Made by a program: the position numbers and the translations under genes. From Globisporangium splendens (Eukaryota > Oomycota > Peronosporomycetes > Pythiales > Pythiaceae): a stretch of 64,000 nt of DNA. The stretch lies in the NCBI GenBank assembly GCA_006386115.1, contig VFIW01000007.1, positions 778,693 to 842,692 on the forward strand. Reading direction: 5' to 3'. This document shows positions 1-10,977 of the stretch, piece after piece (the stretch's first letter is position 1; each line of letters begins with the position of its first letter). The notes below the pieces were generated by a model, which had not been told where the DNA came from, did no database searches, and saw only the letters and a list, made by a program, of their open reading frames with translations.

Positions 1-2
1 TC

Positions 3-3000
3 GACTATATCTTCATGTCAGATGAAATATGCACAAACTTGTACAAGAGCTCGGATTACAAATTCCTTGCCCATGGTGGTGATCATCTGGCCCATGAAGT
101 ATGTCTCACTAGATGGCATCATGCTAGAGGTCCCTCCTATTGGAGGGTTCCAAGATGGCTGTTGATGAAAGAGGAAGTAAAAGATGATATCAAGGTAGCT
201 GCTTTGGAGCTCCTCGAAACCATGACGGAGTCGAATAATCCGGGAGTCATCTGGTCTGCGTGGAAATCAAGAATGAAACATCAACTACAGTGGAGGGGCA
301 AAATGCTGAGGTCTCAATTCAACAGAAAGAGGGAAGCCCTTCGAAAGGAAGTGGAAGACCTAGCAAAAGCAAAGGCGTTGTCCCCTGACTCCCCGCGAGC
401 GACCATAGATTGGTATTATGCGAAAAGTCGGTATGATGCCTTGTGTCGCGAATGGAACTTTGTGCACAACACAGAGAAGTTCGATTATGTAGTCGCATCC
501 ACTGAAACGAGCAGCAAGGCCTTCTTTCGACAAGTGGGACCAAAACTTCGTCAAATTCCACTAGATGAAGTCGAGCTTCCAAATGGTGATACCACGTCTG
601 ATCCTGATTCGGTCTATGAGACTTTTCAACAACACTGGGGCGGATACTTTGGTGACTCGCGTTTCGCTGATCGAATGGCGGGTACAATTGATGAGGGAGC
701 AAAGCTAACGCTGCTTGATTCAATAACTCGCAAACTGAAGCCCGAACAAGCAGGAGAGCTCGATGAACCTCTGACGGTAGAAGAATTTGAACAGGCGATC
801 AAAGAAATGAGGGGAGATGGAGCCCCCGGTCCGGATGGGTTTTCAGCTCGCTTTTTCCAGATTGACCCTGCAGTGTTTGGGAAGATCCTACACACAGTAT
901 TCATGGATCAAATGCGCCGCGGCCAACTACTGAAGGAACAACAGCATTCCGCAGTTATCCTCCTTTTTAAAAAGGGTAGTCGAGCAAAACCTGGAAATTA
1001 CCGGCCAATTTCCCTGATGCCGGTCGAAGTGAAAGTGTTATCAAGAGTGCTGGTGTCAAGAATGAAGGGTTATGTGGCGAAACTGGTGCACACTGATCAA
1101 AAAGGTTTTATCCCTGGTCGATCTATCCACCACCAAATTATCCTGGTGAAAGATGTCTTACACTATTGCTCGACAGCCAACGTGAATGGATATGCCTCCT
1201 TCTTGGATTTTGAAAAAGCGTACGACATGGTGAACTGGGATTACCTATTCGAGGTTTTGAAGCGCCAGGGATTCGGTCCGAATCTAATTAGTTGGATCCA
1301 ACTAATGTATTCGAAACCTTCCTGCTCCTTGATCTTGAACGGCTGGCTCCAACCAAGGCTCTCCCCAACAAGAGGCGTTAAACAAGGTGACCCTCTTTCT
1401 CCGTACCTATTCATCCTGTCGCTTGAACCTCTCGGAAACCTATTGAGACGAGAAAATCATCTTGGACTTCAGCTTCCGTTCGATCGCCGAATCACTGGGG
1501 CATTCTTTGCCGACGACTCGGTTTTATTTTCATCGTCGAATGCAGCAACAGAGAGACAACTCGACCAAGTGAGGACCTACTGCGCTGGCTCAGGGGCAAG
1601 ACTCAACGTACACAAGTCTTCTATGTTGATATTGAACACGAACGAAAGCATAAGCGGCCCGTACCCTCTTCCACATACGGACGACAACGATACCGTTCGG
1701 TATTTGGGGATCGACATCGGGAGACGCGAGGAAAGTGGAAAAGAGCTACGACTTCTGGACTCAAAAATTGTCCGCGCACTTTCGCATTGGCGCTACAGAG
1801 CTCGCACAGTCCAAGGCCGTATTCTGTTGGTGTCAACACTGGTTTTATCGCTAATTTGGTACAAAGCGCTGCACCTCAATGTTCCGTCCAAGTATGTCAA
1901 ACGTTGGCAAGGTTTGGTCAATCGGTTCGTCCTCAACAAAAAAGTTGAATCCGACGCTAAAGGTATTTCGCTCATTCCAGGACAAGTTGCCTGCCAACCC
2001 AAAAGAAACGGGGGGCTGGGTATTCCAGATATTGAACTCTTTCTCACACGTCAACGGATGAGAATCTTCCAACAATTTGCTACCGTCGCTCACAAAGCAA
2101 ACCGAGACTCGATTGATACGTGGGCGCTTCTTCCAATATGGACAGCGACGCAAGATTACCAAGAGGATGCCTCTGGTCAATTGAGCGACATCTTTTACCA
2201 ATCTCATTCAAAATCCGCACACAAACTACGCACTTCGTGGTGGAATAAATCGTGGAAGGTATGGTTCAACCTCACGTTTGAGATTCCAAGTGATTCGCAT
2301 CGCGACCAGTGGTTTGCGGGACTGCTCCATGCACCGCTATTTTGGAGCTCAGTTCAAACATTGCAATTCGAGAATCGGAATCTCGACGAGCGGAAGCTTG
2401 AACCTATTGCCACAGGTTCACCGGGATATACAAGGTTCTGCAAATGCTTATTACTGAGCGGCTTTCGCACTCTCCGGGATTTCCTCCTGCCAAGTGGTCA
2501 TTTGCGTCTACGTGAAGAGATCGGTGATCGTCTCCAACACCTCCCCCAAATTGTTGCCATACGTCACTACCAGTACCATCTTTCGGTCCTCTACATGAAG
2601 ATACTACAAGTGGTGAGTCGTCTGAAATCGATAGGATGGGAATGTGAGACCGTGGTGGGCATGCAGAACTCTTCCAAGATATTGGGCTGTATAAAAAGGA
2701 AGAAACCAAACTTCTTTCCCAACTTCGAGAAGCAAGACTGGACAAGTCTCTTACGCTGTAACGGCGATCAATGGAGCGTACTGAGTAGCAGGTTGAGCTG
2801 CCAAACAGAGCAAATCAAGAAACAAACGAAGAAAACCTATGCGCTTCGTAAGTATCTGACTCCCTCGTTCTTCGATGTCCAGCTACGAGTATACTACTCT
2901 ATGCTCCCAGTGAACTCCAAGTTCTGGTTTCTTCGAAACCGGGATAGAACGATTATGGAATGCCCTCGGAGAGATTGCGGAAGTGTGGAGACATCTGAGC

Positions 3001-3479
3001 ATTGCTTTTGGAGATGCAAAGAAGCCACGCGGATATGGAATTATTTGTGGAAAGCATGGAAATGCTTCTTTCGCGTATCGCTCACGTGGAAGTCGCTGTT
3101 ATTCATCTCAACTGAAGACGTTGTGTGCAGGTGGAAACCACAAGATGATCTGATAATCCTCCTCTGGTCTATCCAGAGAAGTATCGTCTTTCACACAATT
3201 TGGCACTCTCGGAATGAAGCCCAATTTCGCCACGTTCAAGCTCCAGCACCCATTCAATCGGTCAGAACGATAGTAAATCTATTTGGAGCCCATATTCGGT
3301 ACCTTCGTCGGCACCAGGACATGTTATCAGTTGACACCGAAGACCTCGACACAATCATTGCTGCACTGGGAGAAACAAGAGAATTCAAGTGTGTGCAAAC
3401 CAAGTCAATGAATGAAGAACGACACCAACTCCAATTCCCTTTTTGGACAAAAAACACCGTTAAATCAACAACGGAGTAA
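3..3479 (+). CDS. LINE ORF2 (endonuclease tail, reverse transcriptase, zinc knuckle), 5' end outside window
   Basis: The frame is open from base 3 and its first residues read DYIFMS, the end of an APE-type endonuclease, so the true start lies left of the window. A GDH-type motif near residue 20 fits the last endonuclease box. The reverse transcriptase follows at about residues 250–520: GAPGPDGF, RPISLMPVEVK, FLDFEKAYD, GVKQGDPLSPYLF and the catalytic FADD at about residue 500, then YLGIDIG in the thumb. A C-terminal Cys-His knuckle (CPRRDCG, then HCFWRC, near residues 975–995) matches the zf-RVT type. There is no RNase H domain, which separates it from the LINE family found elsewhere in this window. 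No internal stops are seen, so the copy is fairly young. It acts by target-primed reverse transcription. Confidence 0.9.
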   Translation, partial: DYIFMSDEICTNLYKSSDYKFLAHGGDHLAHEVCLTRWHHARGPSYWRVPRWLLMKEEVKDDIKVAALELLETMTESNNPGVIWSAWKSRMKHQLQWRGKMLRSQFNRKREALRKEVEDLAKAKALSPDSPRATIDWYYAKSRYDALCREWNFVHNTEKFDYVVASTETSSKAFFRQVGPKLRQIPLDEVELPNGDTTSDPDSVYETFQQHWGGYFGDSRFADRMAGTIDEGAKLTLLDSITRKLKPEQAGELDEPLTVEEFEQAIKEMRGDGAPGPDGFSARFFQIDPAVFGKILHTVFMDQMRRGQLLKEQQHSAVILLFKKGSRAKPGNYRPISLMPVEVKVLSRVLVSRMKGYVAKLVHTDQKGFIPGRSIHHQIILVKDVLHYCSTANVNGYASFLDFEKAYDMVNWDYLFEVLKRQGFGPNLISWIQLMYSKPSCSLILNGWLQPRLSPTRGVKQGDPLSPYLFILSLEPLGNLLRRENHLGLQLPFDRRITGAFFADDSVLFSSSNAATERQLDQVRTYCAGSGARLNVHKSSMLILNTNESISGPYPLPHTDDNDTVRYLGIDIGRREESGKELRLLDSKIVRALSHWRYRARTVQGRILLVSTLVLSLIWYKALHLNVPSKYVKRWQGLVNRFVLNKKVESDAKGISLIPGQVACQPKRNGGLGIPDIELFLTRQRMRIFQQFATVAHKANRDSIDTWALLPIWTATQDYQEDASGQLSDIFYQSHSKSAHKLRTSWWNKSWKVWFNLTFEIPSDSHRDQWFAGLLHAPLFWSSVQTLQFENRNLDERKLEPIATGSPGYTRFCKCLLLSGFRTLRDFLLPSGHLRLREEIGDRLQHLPQIVAIRHYQYHLSVLYMKILQVVSRLKSIGWECETVVGMQNSSKILGCIKRKKPNFFPNFEKQDWTSLLRCNGDQWSVLSSRLSCQTEQIKKQTKKTYALRKYLTPSFFDVQLRVYYSMLPVNSKFWFLRNRDRTIMECPRRDCGSVETSEHCFWRCKEATRIWNYLWKAWKCFFRVSLTWKSLLFISTEDVVCRWKPQDDLIILLWSIQRSIVFHTIWHSRNEAQFRHVQAPAPIQSVRTIVNLFGAHIRYLRRHQDMLSVDTEDLDTIIAALGETREFKCVQTKSMNEERHQLQFPFWTKNTVKSTTE

Positions 3480-3834
3480 GTATACCATCTGTATACATAG
3501 GTATTTAGGTAACTTAGTCATATGTTGGGTTAGCAAGTGAAAAGTCCAACCTTAAATGGTAATAAACCTTATTTCCTTCCAAAATTCACTCTTTCCTGGA
3601 AGTGTGCAAGTTCTGCTCGTTATTTGTGTAATTTGAGCCAGGACTGAGTTTACGGCACTTCCCCCTGTAAACATTGCTGGCTTTGTCAGGTCGTGCGAAA
3701 ATTGATGTCAATTGCTGCTGTATCCAGGTTGTGTTGTTCAACTTGAGTTGTGTTGTAAATTGACGTGAATTGTTGTTGCATTTCTAAAATTGTTGTTATA
3801 TGTTGGATGATGTCGGAAATGTGCCAGGTGGGAA
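3480..3834. other. LINE 3' untranslated tail and spacer
   Basis: No coding sequence is convincing here. The first ~110 bases are A/T-rich and include an AATAAA-like word near 3561, consistent with the 3' UTR of the LINE. The remainder is TTG/TGT-rich and leads into the Crypton remnant. No clear target-site duplication of the LINE is visible, because its 5' end is outside the window. Confidence 0.4.
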
Positions 3835-5290
3835 GTGCGTGTGGACATCAATGGAAACAAAGTTGCTTTCGGAGATCCGTCACTAGCTGTGTTCGTCAAA
3901 CAGTTCATGATCGGCGTCGCCAGACTTAAACGACGAGAGATCTCTTCAACTCGTGCGACTCCCGTATCATTGACCATGCTTCAGTCGCTACATGATTTTG
4001 TCGAGCAATCTCCAACGTACAATCCCACTATGAAGCTGTGGTTGAAGGCTGTGACGTCACTTGCGTTTTACAGCATGTGCCGAATATCGAAGGTGTTAAC
4101 GCTGAAGAAAAGTTTATCTGTCTCTGCCTGCAATGAAAGCACCGTGTTACCAAGGAGACGATATCGTATGGTCGCTACACTCGGAGAGAACGCAACGTCG
4201 ATCGCGACCCTTTGTGTGCCGCCAGTACCACATGCACGCACTTGGCAAAGACAAAGCTGCGTGTGACGGGCTGACTCATCTGCGCGCGTGGGACGATCAT
4301 GCAAGAAACACGCTATACCACCGATAGGACGATGAAGAACCCTTCTTGCCAGCACTGAAGAAGCTCCCAAAAGACCAGATATCAGCGGACACAGCTGTGA
4401 AGTGGGGTACGGGGATGAATAATACGTCATTTAATGAGCTGCTGAGGATCATTGTAGACTGCAGTGGCATCAAAGAACAAATTTTCGCTGAATACATTTG
4501 ATTTACATCGCACTGCTTCAAACGCGGAGGTGCACAGCATCGGTTTATGTTTACGCGAGATGACGCTAGGTGGCCACTAAAAATGATCAAGTTGTGGGCA
4601 GGTTGGACACCTGGCGAGAGAGCGGATGTACTCCTCAAGCAAGCATGATGTTGTAATTTGTTGTAATAGGTCGCCTTCCAGTTGCATTTTATCACAACCG
4701 GTCGTATACCATTCACTGCAATGCATCGTTGATGTGTTGTCTTGCTCCATCAAGATACTTGCTCAATGGCATGATGGATAAAGAAGAATGTGAGCTCGCC
4801 GACACACTTGCGCCTAATTGGAAGACGACTAATACCGCACTCTACGCGAGCCCGGAGTATCGACCAACTGTACCGACCATTGATTTGGAGGGCACTACTA
4901 CGCAGCTTGAAGAGACCAAATCATCAGTCTCGAACATAGCAAGTATCATCCACGAAACACTTGGAGCGAGTTCGAGGCGAAAATTTTCTCGGACTTTCGA
5001 TCTGGACGATGAGTCAAGACCACCTGATACATTCAATCTTGTTTCGGCGTTTCCAGACACGTCAACCTGGCGTGACTGCATTGCCCAGTATTGGGAACCA
5101 GATCCGGACAGACGCCAATACTGGGCAGGATGCGATTGTAACGAAGCGGAGCAAAAGAAAAACACCAAAGCAGGCTATCGCGAACGGCACTGATTGCTGA
5201 ATACGTTCGAAATCATTTTGGCAATAGCGTTGACGGATGCAAGCGGTTCTTGCGTTCTGAAATCAACCAAGAACTGACAGTGAACAAGGT
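3835..5290 (+). pseudogene. Degenerate Crypton tyrosine recombinase with GCR1_C-like tail
   Basis: Three frames together read like one Crypton-type tyrosine recombinase. Near 4050–4110 the peptide AFYSMCRISKVLTL matches the box with the first catalytic Arg. Near 4500–4620 come SHCFKRGGAQHRF, the HxxR box, and KLWAGWTPGE. Near 4750 RYLLNGMMDKEE carries the likely nucleophile Tyr. Further on, TWRDCIAQYWEPDP (about 5070) and IAEYVRNHFGN (about 5195–5225, other frame) resemble the GCR1_C DNA-binding domain of fungal-type Cryptons. The gene is broken by frame changes near 4130–4270, stops near 4500 and 4648, and another change near 5190. The N-terminus is missing or unrecognisable. Cryptons move as DNA circles without terminal repeats, so element ends cannot be set. 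The family call rests on motif order only. Confidence 0.65.
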
Positions 5291-5512
5291 ATGTTTGTTT
5301 CTTCGCCAGGTGAAAAAAAGAGCCGTAGAAAACAAGCCTGCAGGATAATTACAGCACTTTGCATCAAACACTACATTTCTAGTATCATATAATGTTTGAG
5401 GTCATACACTGCATTTTCCATTCCTTGCAACGTTTAGGCTTCAAACTTAGTCAATCGCTCTGCAACATGTTTTGAATCCGACACAATATGTCGTTTTACA
5501 TCTTTGTACATC

Positions 5513-5866
5513 TTAACAAGCCGACAACTTTGTACGCCAGTTTACACCATTTGGCTTCCCGAAGACATTATACATCATATTACAACACACAGCCGTCGAA
5601 CGACACGAGTCAGGTCCGCTCTCCTCTGCGTCCTCGGACGAGTCGGCCATCCCCTCGTTATCGTTGTAGTCCTCGTCTGCATCGTTGTCCGTGTCGCTGC
5701 TGTTGCCGCTGTTGTCACGCGCCTTCTTCGCGGCCGCAATTTGCGCCTCTTTTTCCCGTGGGAGGCGCGATTGCTTCGCTCTCGTCTCCATCGCTTTTCG
5801 CTTCTGGTGCGCTGCAAGCTTCATCAGCACACAATGGCAAGCATTCAAAAAGCACATACTGCTCAA
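5513..5866 (-). CDS. Unrecognised short charged ORF (doubtful)
   Basis: A 117-codon frame with a Lys/Arg/Ala-rich first half and an Asp/Glu/Asn/Ser-rich middle (about residues 50–80), ending in a Cys-containing tail. The same DNA is also open on the plus strand in two frames, which weakens the case. It lies between the Crypton remnant and TRM112 and could be a fragment of another transposable element. I do not recognise it. No intron or strong start context supports it. Confidence 0.2.
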   Translation of the reverse strand: MSSMCFLNACHCVLMKLAAHQKRKAMETRAKQSRLPREKEAQIAAAKKARDNSGNSSDTDNDADEDYNDNEGMADSSEDAEESGPDSCRSTAVCCNMMYNVFGKPNGVNWRTKLSAC

Positions 5867-6035
5867 CGATTGGCTATAATTTCATATTACTGTTATTTTA
5901 ACCAATGAAAACCCCTAGCATAGGATTGCACACCAAGAAGAATTCATCCATCCATCTTGGACAGAAGTGCAGTGTCAATTGCTCACACGCACACGCGCGC
6001 ATAGACACCTTCAGACAGACACACAGATACTCACG
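5867..6035. other. TRM112 upstream region
   Basis: Non-coding leader of the next gene. It contains CACACG/ACAGAC-rich sequence just before the start codon (about 5980–6030) and no recognised core promoter. The upstream in-frame extension of the TRM112 frame (from 5967) is low-complexity Arg/His/Thr and is treated as leader. Confidence 0.35.
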
Positions 6036-6413
6036 ATGCGGCTCATCACGCACAACATGCTCATGTGCAACAAGAAAGGCGTTGTGAACGGCTTCCCGCT
6101 GCGTATCGAGGCCGAGGAGGTGGAGGTCGTGGCGTCAGACTTCCACGTCGAGTTCATCCGCAAGATGCTCGCCAAGATTGACTGGGCGGCGTTCCTCGCG
6201 GGCGCCAAGGCGCTCAGCGTCGCCGAAGGTCTCCCGGAGCAGATGAACGCTGAGGCTATCGAGAGTGCGGATGAAGACGTGCTGCGTAAGGTGCACCATG
6301 CGCTCCTGGAGGTGCACGTGAAGAAGGGGAAGCTGATCTGTCCCGAGTCGGGCCGTGAGTTCAACATCATCGATGGCATCCCCAACATGCTCCTGCGCGA
6401 AGACGAAGTGTAG
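6036..6413 (+). CDS. TRM112: TRM112 methyltransferase activator
   Basis: The 125-residue protein starts MRLITHNMLMCNKKGV, which matches the conserved N-terminus of TRM112/TRMT112, and ends with the family's C-terminal block LICPESGREFNI followed by IPNMLL. Length fits the family (about 120–135). TRM112 is a small zinc-fold partner that stabilises and activates several SAM-dependent methyltransferases acting on tRNA, rRNA and translation release factor eRF1, in cytosol and nucleus. The start was placed at 6036 rather than 5967 because the conserved MRLITHN begins there. It has a single exon. The next gene, on the opposite strand, ends 165 bases downstream, so the two are convergent. Confidence 0.93.
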   Translation: MRLITHNMLMCNKKGVVNGFPLRIEAEEVEVVASDFHVEFIRKMLAKIDWAAFLAGAKALSVAEGLPEQMNAEAIESADEDVLRKVHHALLEVHVKKGKLICPESGREFNIIDGIPNMLLREDEV

Positions 6414-6578
6414 CTGAATGACAGCAAGAGAACGTATATGAATATGGATAGATAGAAAAGGCCGATCGCATGCGTCGGTTGAATTTTTTACGTGTTTACT
6501 TTAACGCCAAAACCAAAAAGATCCCTTCGAAGTGCCTCGAAAGTCAATTTGTCTTCCGTCTGCAGCAGCCGAGTCCTT

Positions 6579-8119
6579 TTAAATGACCAAGTCGGAGGGC
6601 TTTTTGAAGCCTGGCTTGGCCTCCACGTCGTCATATCTACGCACACATGCATAGAAAAGCACGCCTGTGTGAATCAAATGCCGCTTTCCAAATACCATTG
6701 CAAATACCTACGTGTCGTCGTCTTCCTCGTCGTCGCGGTCCTTGCCCGGGTTTTCTACTCGCGCGACGGCCTTGATCCACTGCACGCGCAGCTCGAAATC
6801 GCCTTCCTTTTGATCCGCGATCGCAAAACCAATCTAGAAACAATCATAAGGTAGCAAATTCACAATGTTGGCAACGAATACGCAGACTTTCGAGCGAGAA
6901 TTAAGAATGCATACGCTGCGCAGCTTGGATGGGTCGAGTGTGGTGTTGTCGTTAAACTTGTAGTAACCTTTCGACGTCAGCATGAAGTTTTTAAACGGCA
7001 GCTACGTGTTTTAACAAAAAACAGGTCTCATGTGAGTCGACTATTCATGTTGTGATGGCATGGAAGAGAAAGCTACTCACCTCGATGTCGACCCACTCGT
7101 TCGCTGGTGTGCGAATAAAACCCTTCAGATACACACACGAACATCGTGTTTGGTTAGTCCACAACGAGTATAGAGCACGCGAAATATGCACACTTACCAT
7201 GTACAAGTTGAGTGGGTTCCAACTGTCCATTTGCGCATTCATTCTGTATCTAAAAGAGAGAAAGCAAAGGCAACAAGAGCAGCATACGTCAGACTACTCA
7301 AACTCGCAGGCGTAACAATTCAAGGCACTTACTCTCGACCATCAGTCATGATGCGCATCGTGATGCCTTCGTAGCCATGCAGCAAGAGTCCCGTGGGCAT
7401 GGACGTCCGCACGGCGCAGTAACCACTTCGGATGATACCCGCCTCCGTCGGTTGGCACACCATACTCAACCGTCCGCTAAACACCGCTACCCTCACATCA
7501 CCGCCTTTGATTAGTCTTGTGTCATTCTCTCCTGCCTTCAGCATGCGCGTACTAACCAGATGGGATGTTATCCTCTTGGTTTACGGTTGTGATGAGACCA
7601 CGCTTGTCCTCCGGATGGAGCTTCTCGTCCGATTCCCCATAGAACCCCCACTTGCATTCCGACAATCCTACGCATAAAGCACGCACGCAGAGGTATGGAA
7701 TGGCGAATGCGCGTTTCAGTACGGAGCAATACAACACTTCAAAGAGAGAAACAAGCACCGGCAAACCTCCGATGGAGCGATCGCTGGATGCGATCCAATC
7801 GCGCGTTGCATCGCGGTTGCGAAACAGGAACACATCCCGCTCTTGCTGCAGCTTCAGTTGCAGTCCAAGCGCTGCAATACAACATAATAAGCAGAGTTAA
7901 CACGTGCTTTGCTATCGTGCCAATCGCAACATACAAGGACGAGCTCTTGGGCTTTGTCGTCAACGAACGAGACAAGCCCCTCCATTCCCCAAGCCACACA
8001 CAAAGGGCGACATATGCACAGAGACAGTGACTGTTAGTTCGCTACAGTGGCAACGTACACTGCTTGGACGTCAGGATCGCCGACTCGACGGACGCGACCG
8101 CTTTCCGCAAGAAGCTCAT
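6579..8119 (-). CDS. CIA30 (complex I intermediate-associated) domain protein, nine exons
   Basis: Exons on the complement: 8059–8119, 7767–7871, 7557–7667, 7333–7486, 7198–7249, 7081–7122, 6915–7001, 6712–6833, 6579–6636. They total 792 nt (263 residues), all with GT…AG introns in matching phase. Translation begins MSFLRKAVAS and runs through WGFYGESDEK, FSGRLSMVCQPTE, GYEGITMRIMTDGREY, SWNPLNLYM, EWVDIELPFKNF, then IGFAIADQKEGDFEL. These are the blocks of the CIA30/NDUFAF1 β-sandwich. Family members help assemble mitochondrial complex I, though some act elsewhere. The C-terminus is acidic. Introns are 74–187 nt; the first is longest. The alternative ATG at 7985 is out of phase with the next exon and was rejected. 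No long targeting peptide is obvious. Confidence 0.85.
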
Positions 8120-8395
8120 CGTTGACTCGTCTTCATCCACCGCAAATAGGACCAGCCTCACAAATGCTCGCTGCGCTCCTAAGTCAACAGTTCATTTTCT
8201 CAAGTATACGCAGGTATACTTAGCAATCACAGTGTTTAACTCTTCTGGTGGGGTGATACTTCGTTAAGTCAGCGACTCGTTGTCGACTTTACCCTACCAT
8301 GGATTCGTGTACTAAGTTGACGCTGCGCGCTCAAATACAAAACACAAAGAGCCCCATAGAAAGTCAAGCCATAGCAGACGGCAGGTGGCAGCGTC

Positions 8396-10170
8396 ATGAG
8401 TCTGCATCTCCCCAAGCACCACTGGGGCACGCGCGGCGTCGACGCGTACGAGAAGCTCGAGTGCATCGGCGCAGGCACCTACGGGTACGAGAAGAGCGGG
8501 TCTATTTTTCATTATAATCGTTGCTGTGGTCGCAAAATGCTAACCACCTGCCTTTGTCTTGTCGGGTGGATGGGTGAACGGATGAATGCGCAGGCAGGTG
8601 TACATGGCAAAGAACAAGCAGACGGGCGAAGTCGTGGCCATCAAGAAGATCCGAAGTCTCAACGAAGTGCAGGGCGTACGTCCATAGATTGCTATTTCTC
8701 ATTATTCTGCCTCTCTCTTGACAGCGATTGTCCATTCAACTAATCAAATATGCACATGCTCCTTATAAACTAGTTGCCAGTGACGACGATTCGCGAGATC
8801 AAAGTGCTGAAATGCCTCAACCACCGCAACCTCGTGGAGCTCAAGGAGGTCGTCGTGTCGGCGGAAAACGACGACGATGACGGTATGCTAATGCTTTTTT
8901 TTTTCCACATTGGGTTATCACCTCCATGCGTCTTTGGCGTGATGATAAATCTATATGCACTCAATCTATCGTATGTGTATGGGATTTGCTTGTACGCAAT
9001 ATGAATGCCTATGCAGCGGAGTTTACAGACAAAGACGAAGCGTTGGATTACTGCCATGGTTCCATCTATTTGGTGCTCGAGTACGTCGAGCACGATCTGA
9101 CCGGGCTGATCGATCGGCAATATCCGTACGTTCATAATTTGCTGCCGCCATGAAAGTGAACCGCCTGGGTTCTCAACGTCTTCTCCTTTGTCTGTTTGTT
9201 CATACTTGACTGCAGCTTCTCGGACATTGAGATCAAGAGCATCATGAAGCAGTTGCTCGAGGTCATGCAGCACATGCACTCGCTCGACATCATCCATCGC
9301 GATATCAAGTGCTCCAACCTGCTGTTCACGAAGAAGCATCTGCTCAAGGTCGCGGACTTTGGTCTCGCGCGCTCGATTCGAGGCGACCAGCTCTTTACGA
9401 ACAAAGTTGTGACTCTCTGGTACCGGCCGCCAGAATTGCTGCTCGGCGCGACGAGCTACGATGCGAGCATCGACATGTGGAGCATCGGCTGTGTGTTTGT
9501 CGAGCTGTATATTGGCCACCCGATTTTCCAGGGGAAGACTGAATTGGAGCAGATTAACAAGATTTTCGACATTTGCGGCACGCCGACGACGGAAACGTGG
9601 CCCGACTACCGGTTTCTGCCATTGAGCAGCAAGTTTGTGCCCGACAAACCGCGCGCAAATCGTCTGAAGGACTACTTGCTCCGTGAAACGAGTGCGCGCA
9701 AACGCATCCTCCCGAAGGGAGCACTGGAGCTGATCATGGCGCTTCTGGTGATGGACCCAGAGCAGCGGTTAACAGCGGCTGATTGCCTGAACTCGACGTA
9801 CTTCCAGTCCCGCCCATACGCGCCAGCGGACCCTGAGAGTCTTCCGCATATTGCAAATTTGCCGCCCTCGCACGAGTATCAGACAAAGAAGATCCGCCGC
9901 GAGCAGGCCAAGCAGATCCTGAATGGTGCAAGTGGCGCCAACAGCAATGCTAACAACACCACGACGTCCACTGCAGCAGCTGGAGCTGGTGGCAACAATC
10001 AAGGAGGTAATGGCACGCGGCCAGGAAGTCCCTCAGGCAGCAGCAAACACGGATCCGCCGAAGACGTGAGCAGGAAGGACAGCGCCACCAAAGTCAAGGT
10101 CGAAAAGAAGCGCGATGAATCGTCCAGCACATCGACTTCGGATGCTGCGAAGAAAAGACGACGAGACTAA
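8396..10170 (+). CDS. Cyclin-dependent kinase, CDK9/CDK12-like, five exons
   Basis: Exons 8396–8484, 8594–8675, 8774–8882, 9017–9125 and 9216–10170 join to 447 residues with consistent phases. Visible motifs are the glycine loop IGAGTYGQVY, catalytic VAIKK, the cyclin-binding helix PVTTIREIKVL (a PSTAIRE variant), catalytic loop HRDIKCSN, DFGLAR, and the T-loop FTNKVVTLWYRPPELLLG. A Thr in the T-loop and the KCSNLLF loop match transcriptional CDKs (CDK9/CDK12/CTK1), which phosphorylate the RNA polymerase II C-terminal domain. The tail after about residue 350 is rich in Ser, Gly, Asn and Lys and ends KKRRRD, a likely nuclear signal. Subfamily placement needs a tree; kinase identity is firm. 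Confidence 0.92.
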
Positions 10171-10215
10171 AATGAAAACTGCGTTTTTTCGATGCTATAT
10201 GCTGTTGTTGCTTTT

Positions 10216-10221
10216 AATAAA
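10216..10221 (+). promoter_or_regulatory. Poly(A) signal of the CDK gene
   Basis: AATAAA 46 nt after the CDK stop codon, in an otherwise T-rich stretch. Confidence 0.5.
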
Positions 10222-10507
10222 TGAGACAACCATATTTTCTTCTTCTTTGACCCCATTTGATGCGACTTCGGTAGCGCTTTACAATCTTTGAATGACCTGC
10301 GAGATTCCTACTTCAATGCGTGAGGTATCTGCTCTTGGAAGGATTCGACGACGATCCTGACTTCTGAAGCTGTGGAAAACCCACAAACACATTAAACAAA
10401 ACATCCAAGTGATCGTAGATCACGCGGAAACCGCCAGTTGTCATAAGCCAAATAACAAGGATCGTCAGCTGCATCCTCAAAACACACAGATCGAGCGAAA
10501 ATTCAAT
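10222..10507. other. Spacer with no supported gene
   Basis: About 290 bases between the CDK poly(A) signal and a small minus-strand ORF. A 53-codon minus-strand frame (ATG near 10475, hydrophobic start MQLTILVIWLM) is open but has no recognised relative, and no intron pair joins it to its neighbour convincingly. Confidence 0.3.
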
Positions 10508-10639
10508 CTATCCATCCCAGATTTTATCTAGACTTGGATCCATGCCGTCGCCTCCTGAGACGGGAATGTGCACTCCACCGGTGTCCATCGCCGCCGCATG
10601 AAAGTCGTTCTCGCCGCGGAATGACGCGATGGAACTCAT
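10508..10639 (-). CDS. Hypothetical small protein or first exon
   Basis: A 43-codon frame beginning MSSIASFRGENDFHAA and ending PSLDKIWDG. It has protein-like composition (Gly, Asp, Met, Ile), unlike the Arg-rich shadow frames around it. It may be a first exon of a gene continuing leftwards, since a second open stretch lies near 10310–10475, but no donor with matching phase was found. Unrecognised. Confidence 0.3.
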   Translation of the reverse strand: MSSIASFRGENDFHAAAMDTGGVHIPVSGGDGMDPSLDKIWDG

Positions 10640-10977
10640 GACAACTATCAAGCAGTGAGCTCTCGCTTTCTTCGTTCTCTCGCTTGCACGCACTGGAGTT
10701 CGTCTCAGTCCACTCCAACGAAAGCTGCAGGAGCTTGAAAGGGCGGCGGAGCTGGAGCACTTTTTCTAGAGACGCTGCGCCTAAATTTGATGCTCGACGT
10801 GGTCCCCAAAATACACCGCGCTGGATTTGCGCATCCGAGTGAACTTTGAAAATAAACTTTTCTCATGGGTTTCCCCATCCTGTTGACGCTCGCTGCTGCT
10901 ACTGCTATGGTAGCAATCATGACAACGGGAGACTCTACTTTCAACAAGCGCTCACCTCATCCAAGTCATCACGCCGA
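10640..10977. other. Intergenic, divergent upstream region
   Basis: The stretch lies between the small minus-strand ORF and the plus-strand coiled-coil gene, so it probably holds promoters for both. In-frame sequence upstream of 10978 lacks coding character (Cys/Tyr/His runs). No motif is certain. Confidence 0.3.

Noticed and set aside
5488..5908. Several overlapping plus-strand frames
   Set aside because: All four open frames overlap in a compositionally biased stretch; none has a recognisable domain.
7739..7999. Minus-strand frame and ATG at 7985 as the CIA30 start
   Set aside because: Its end is out of phase with the exon at 7871, whereas the exon at 8059–8119 joins in phase and the total closes to whole codons.
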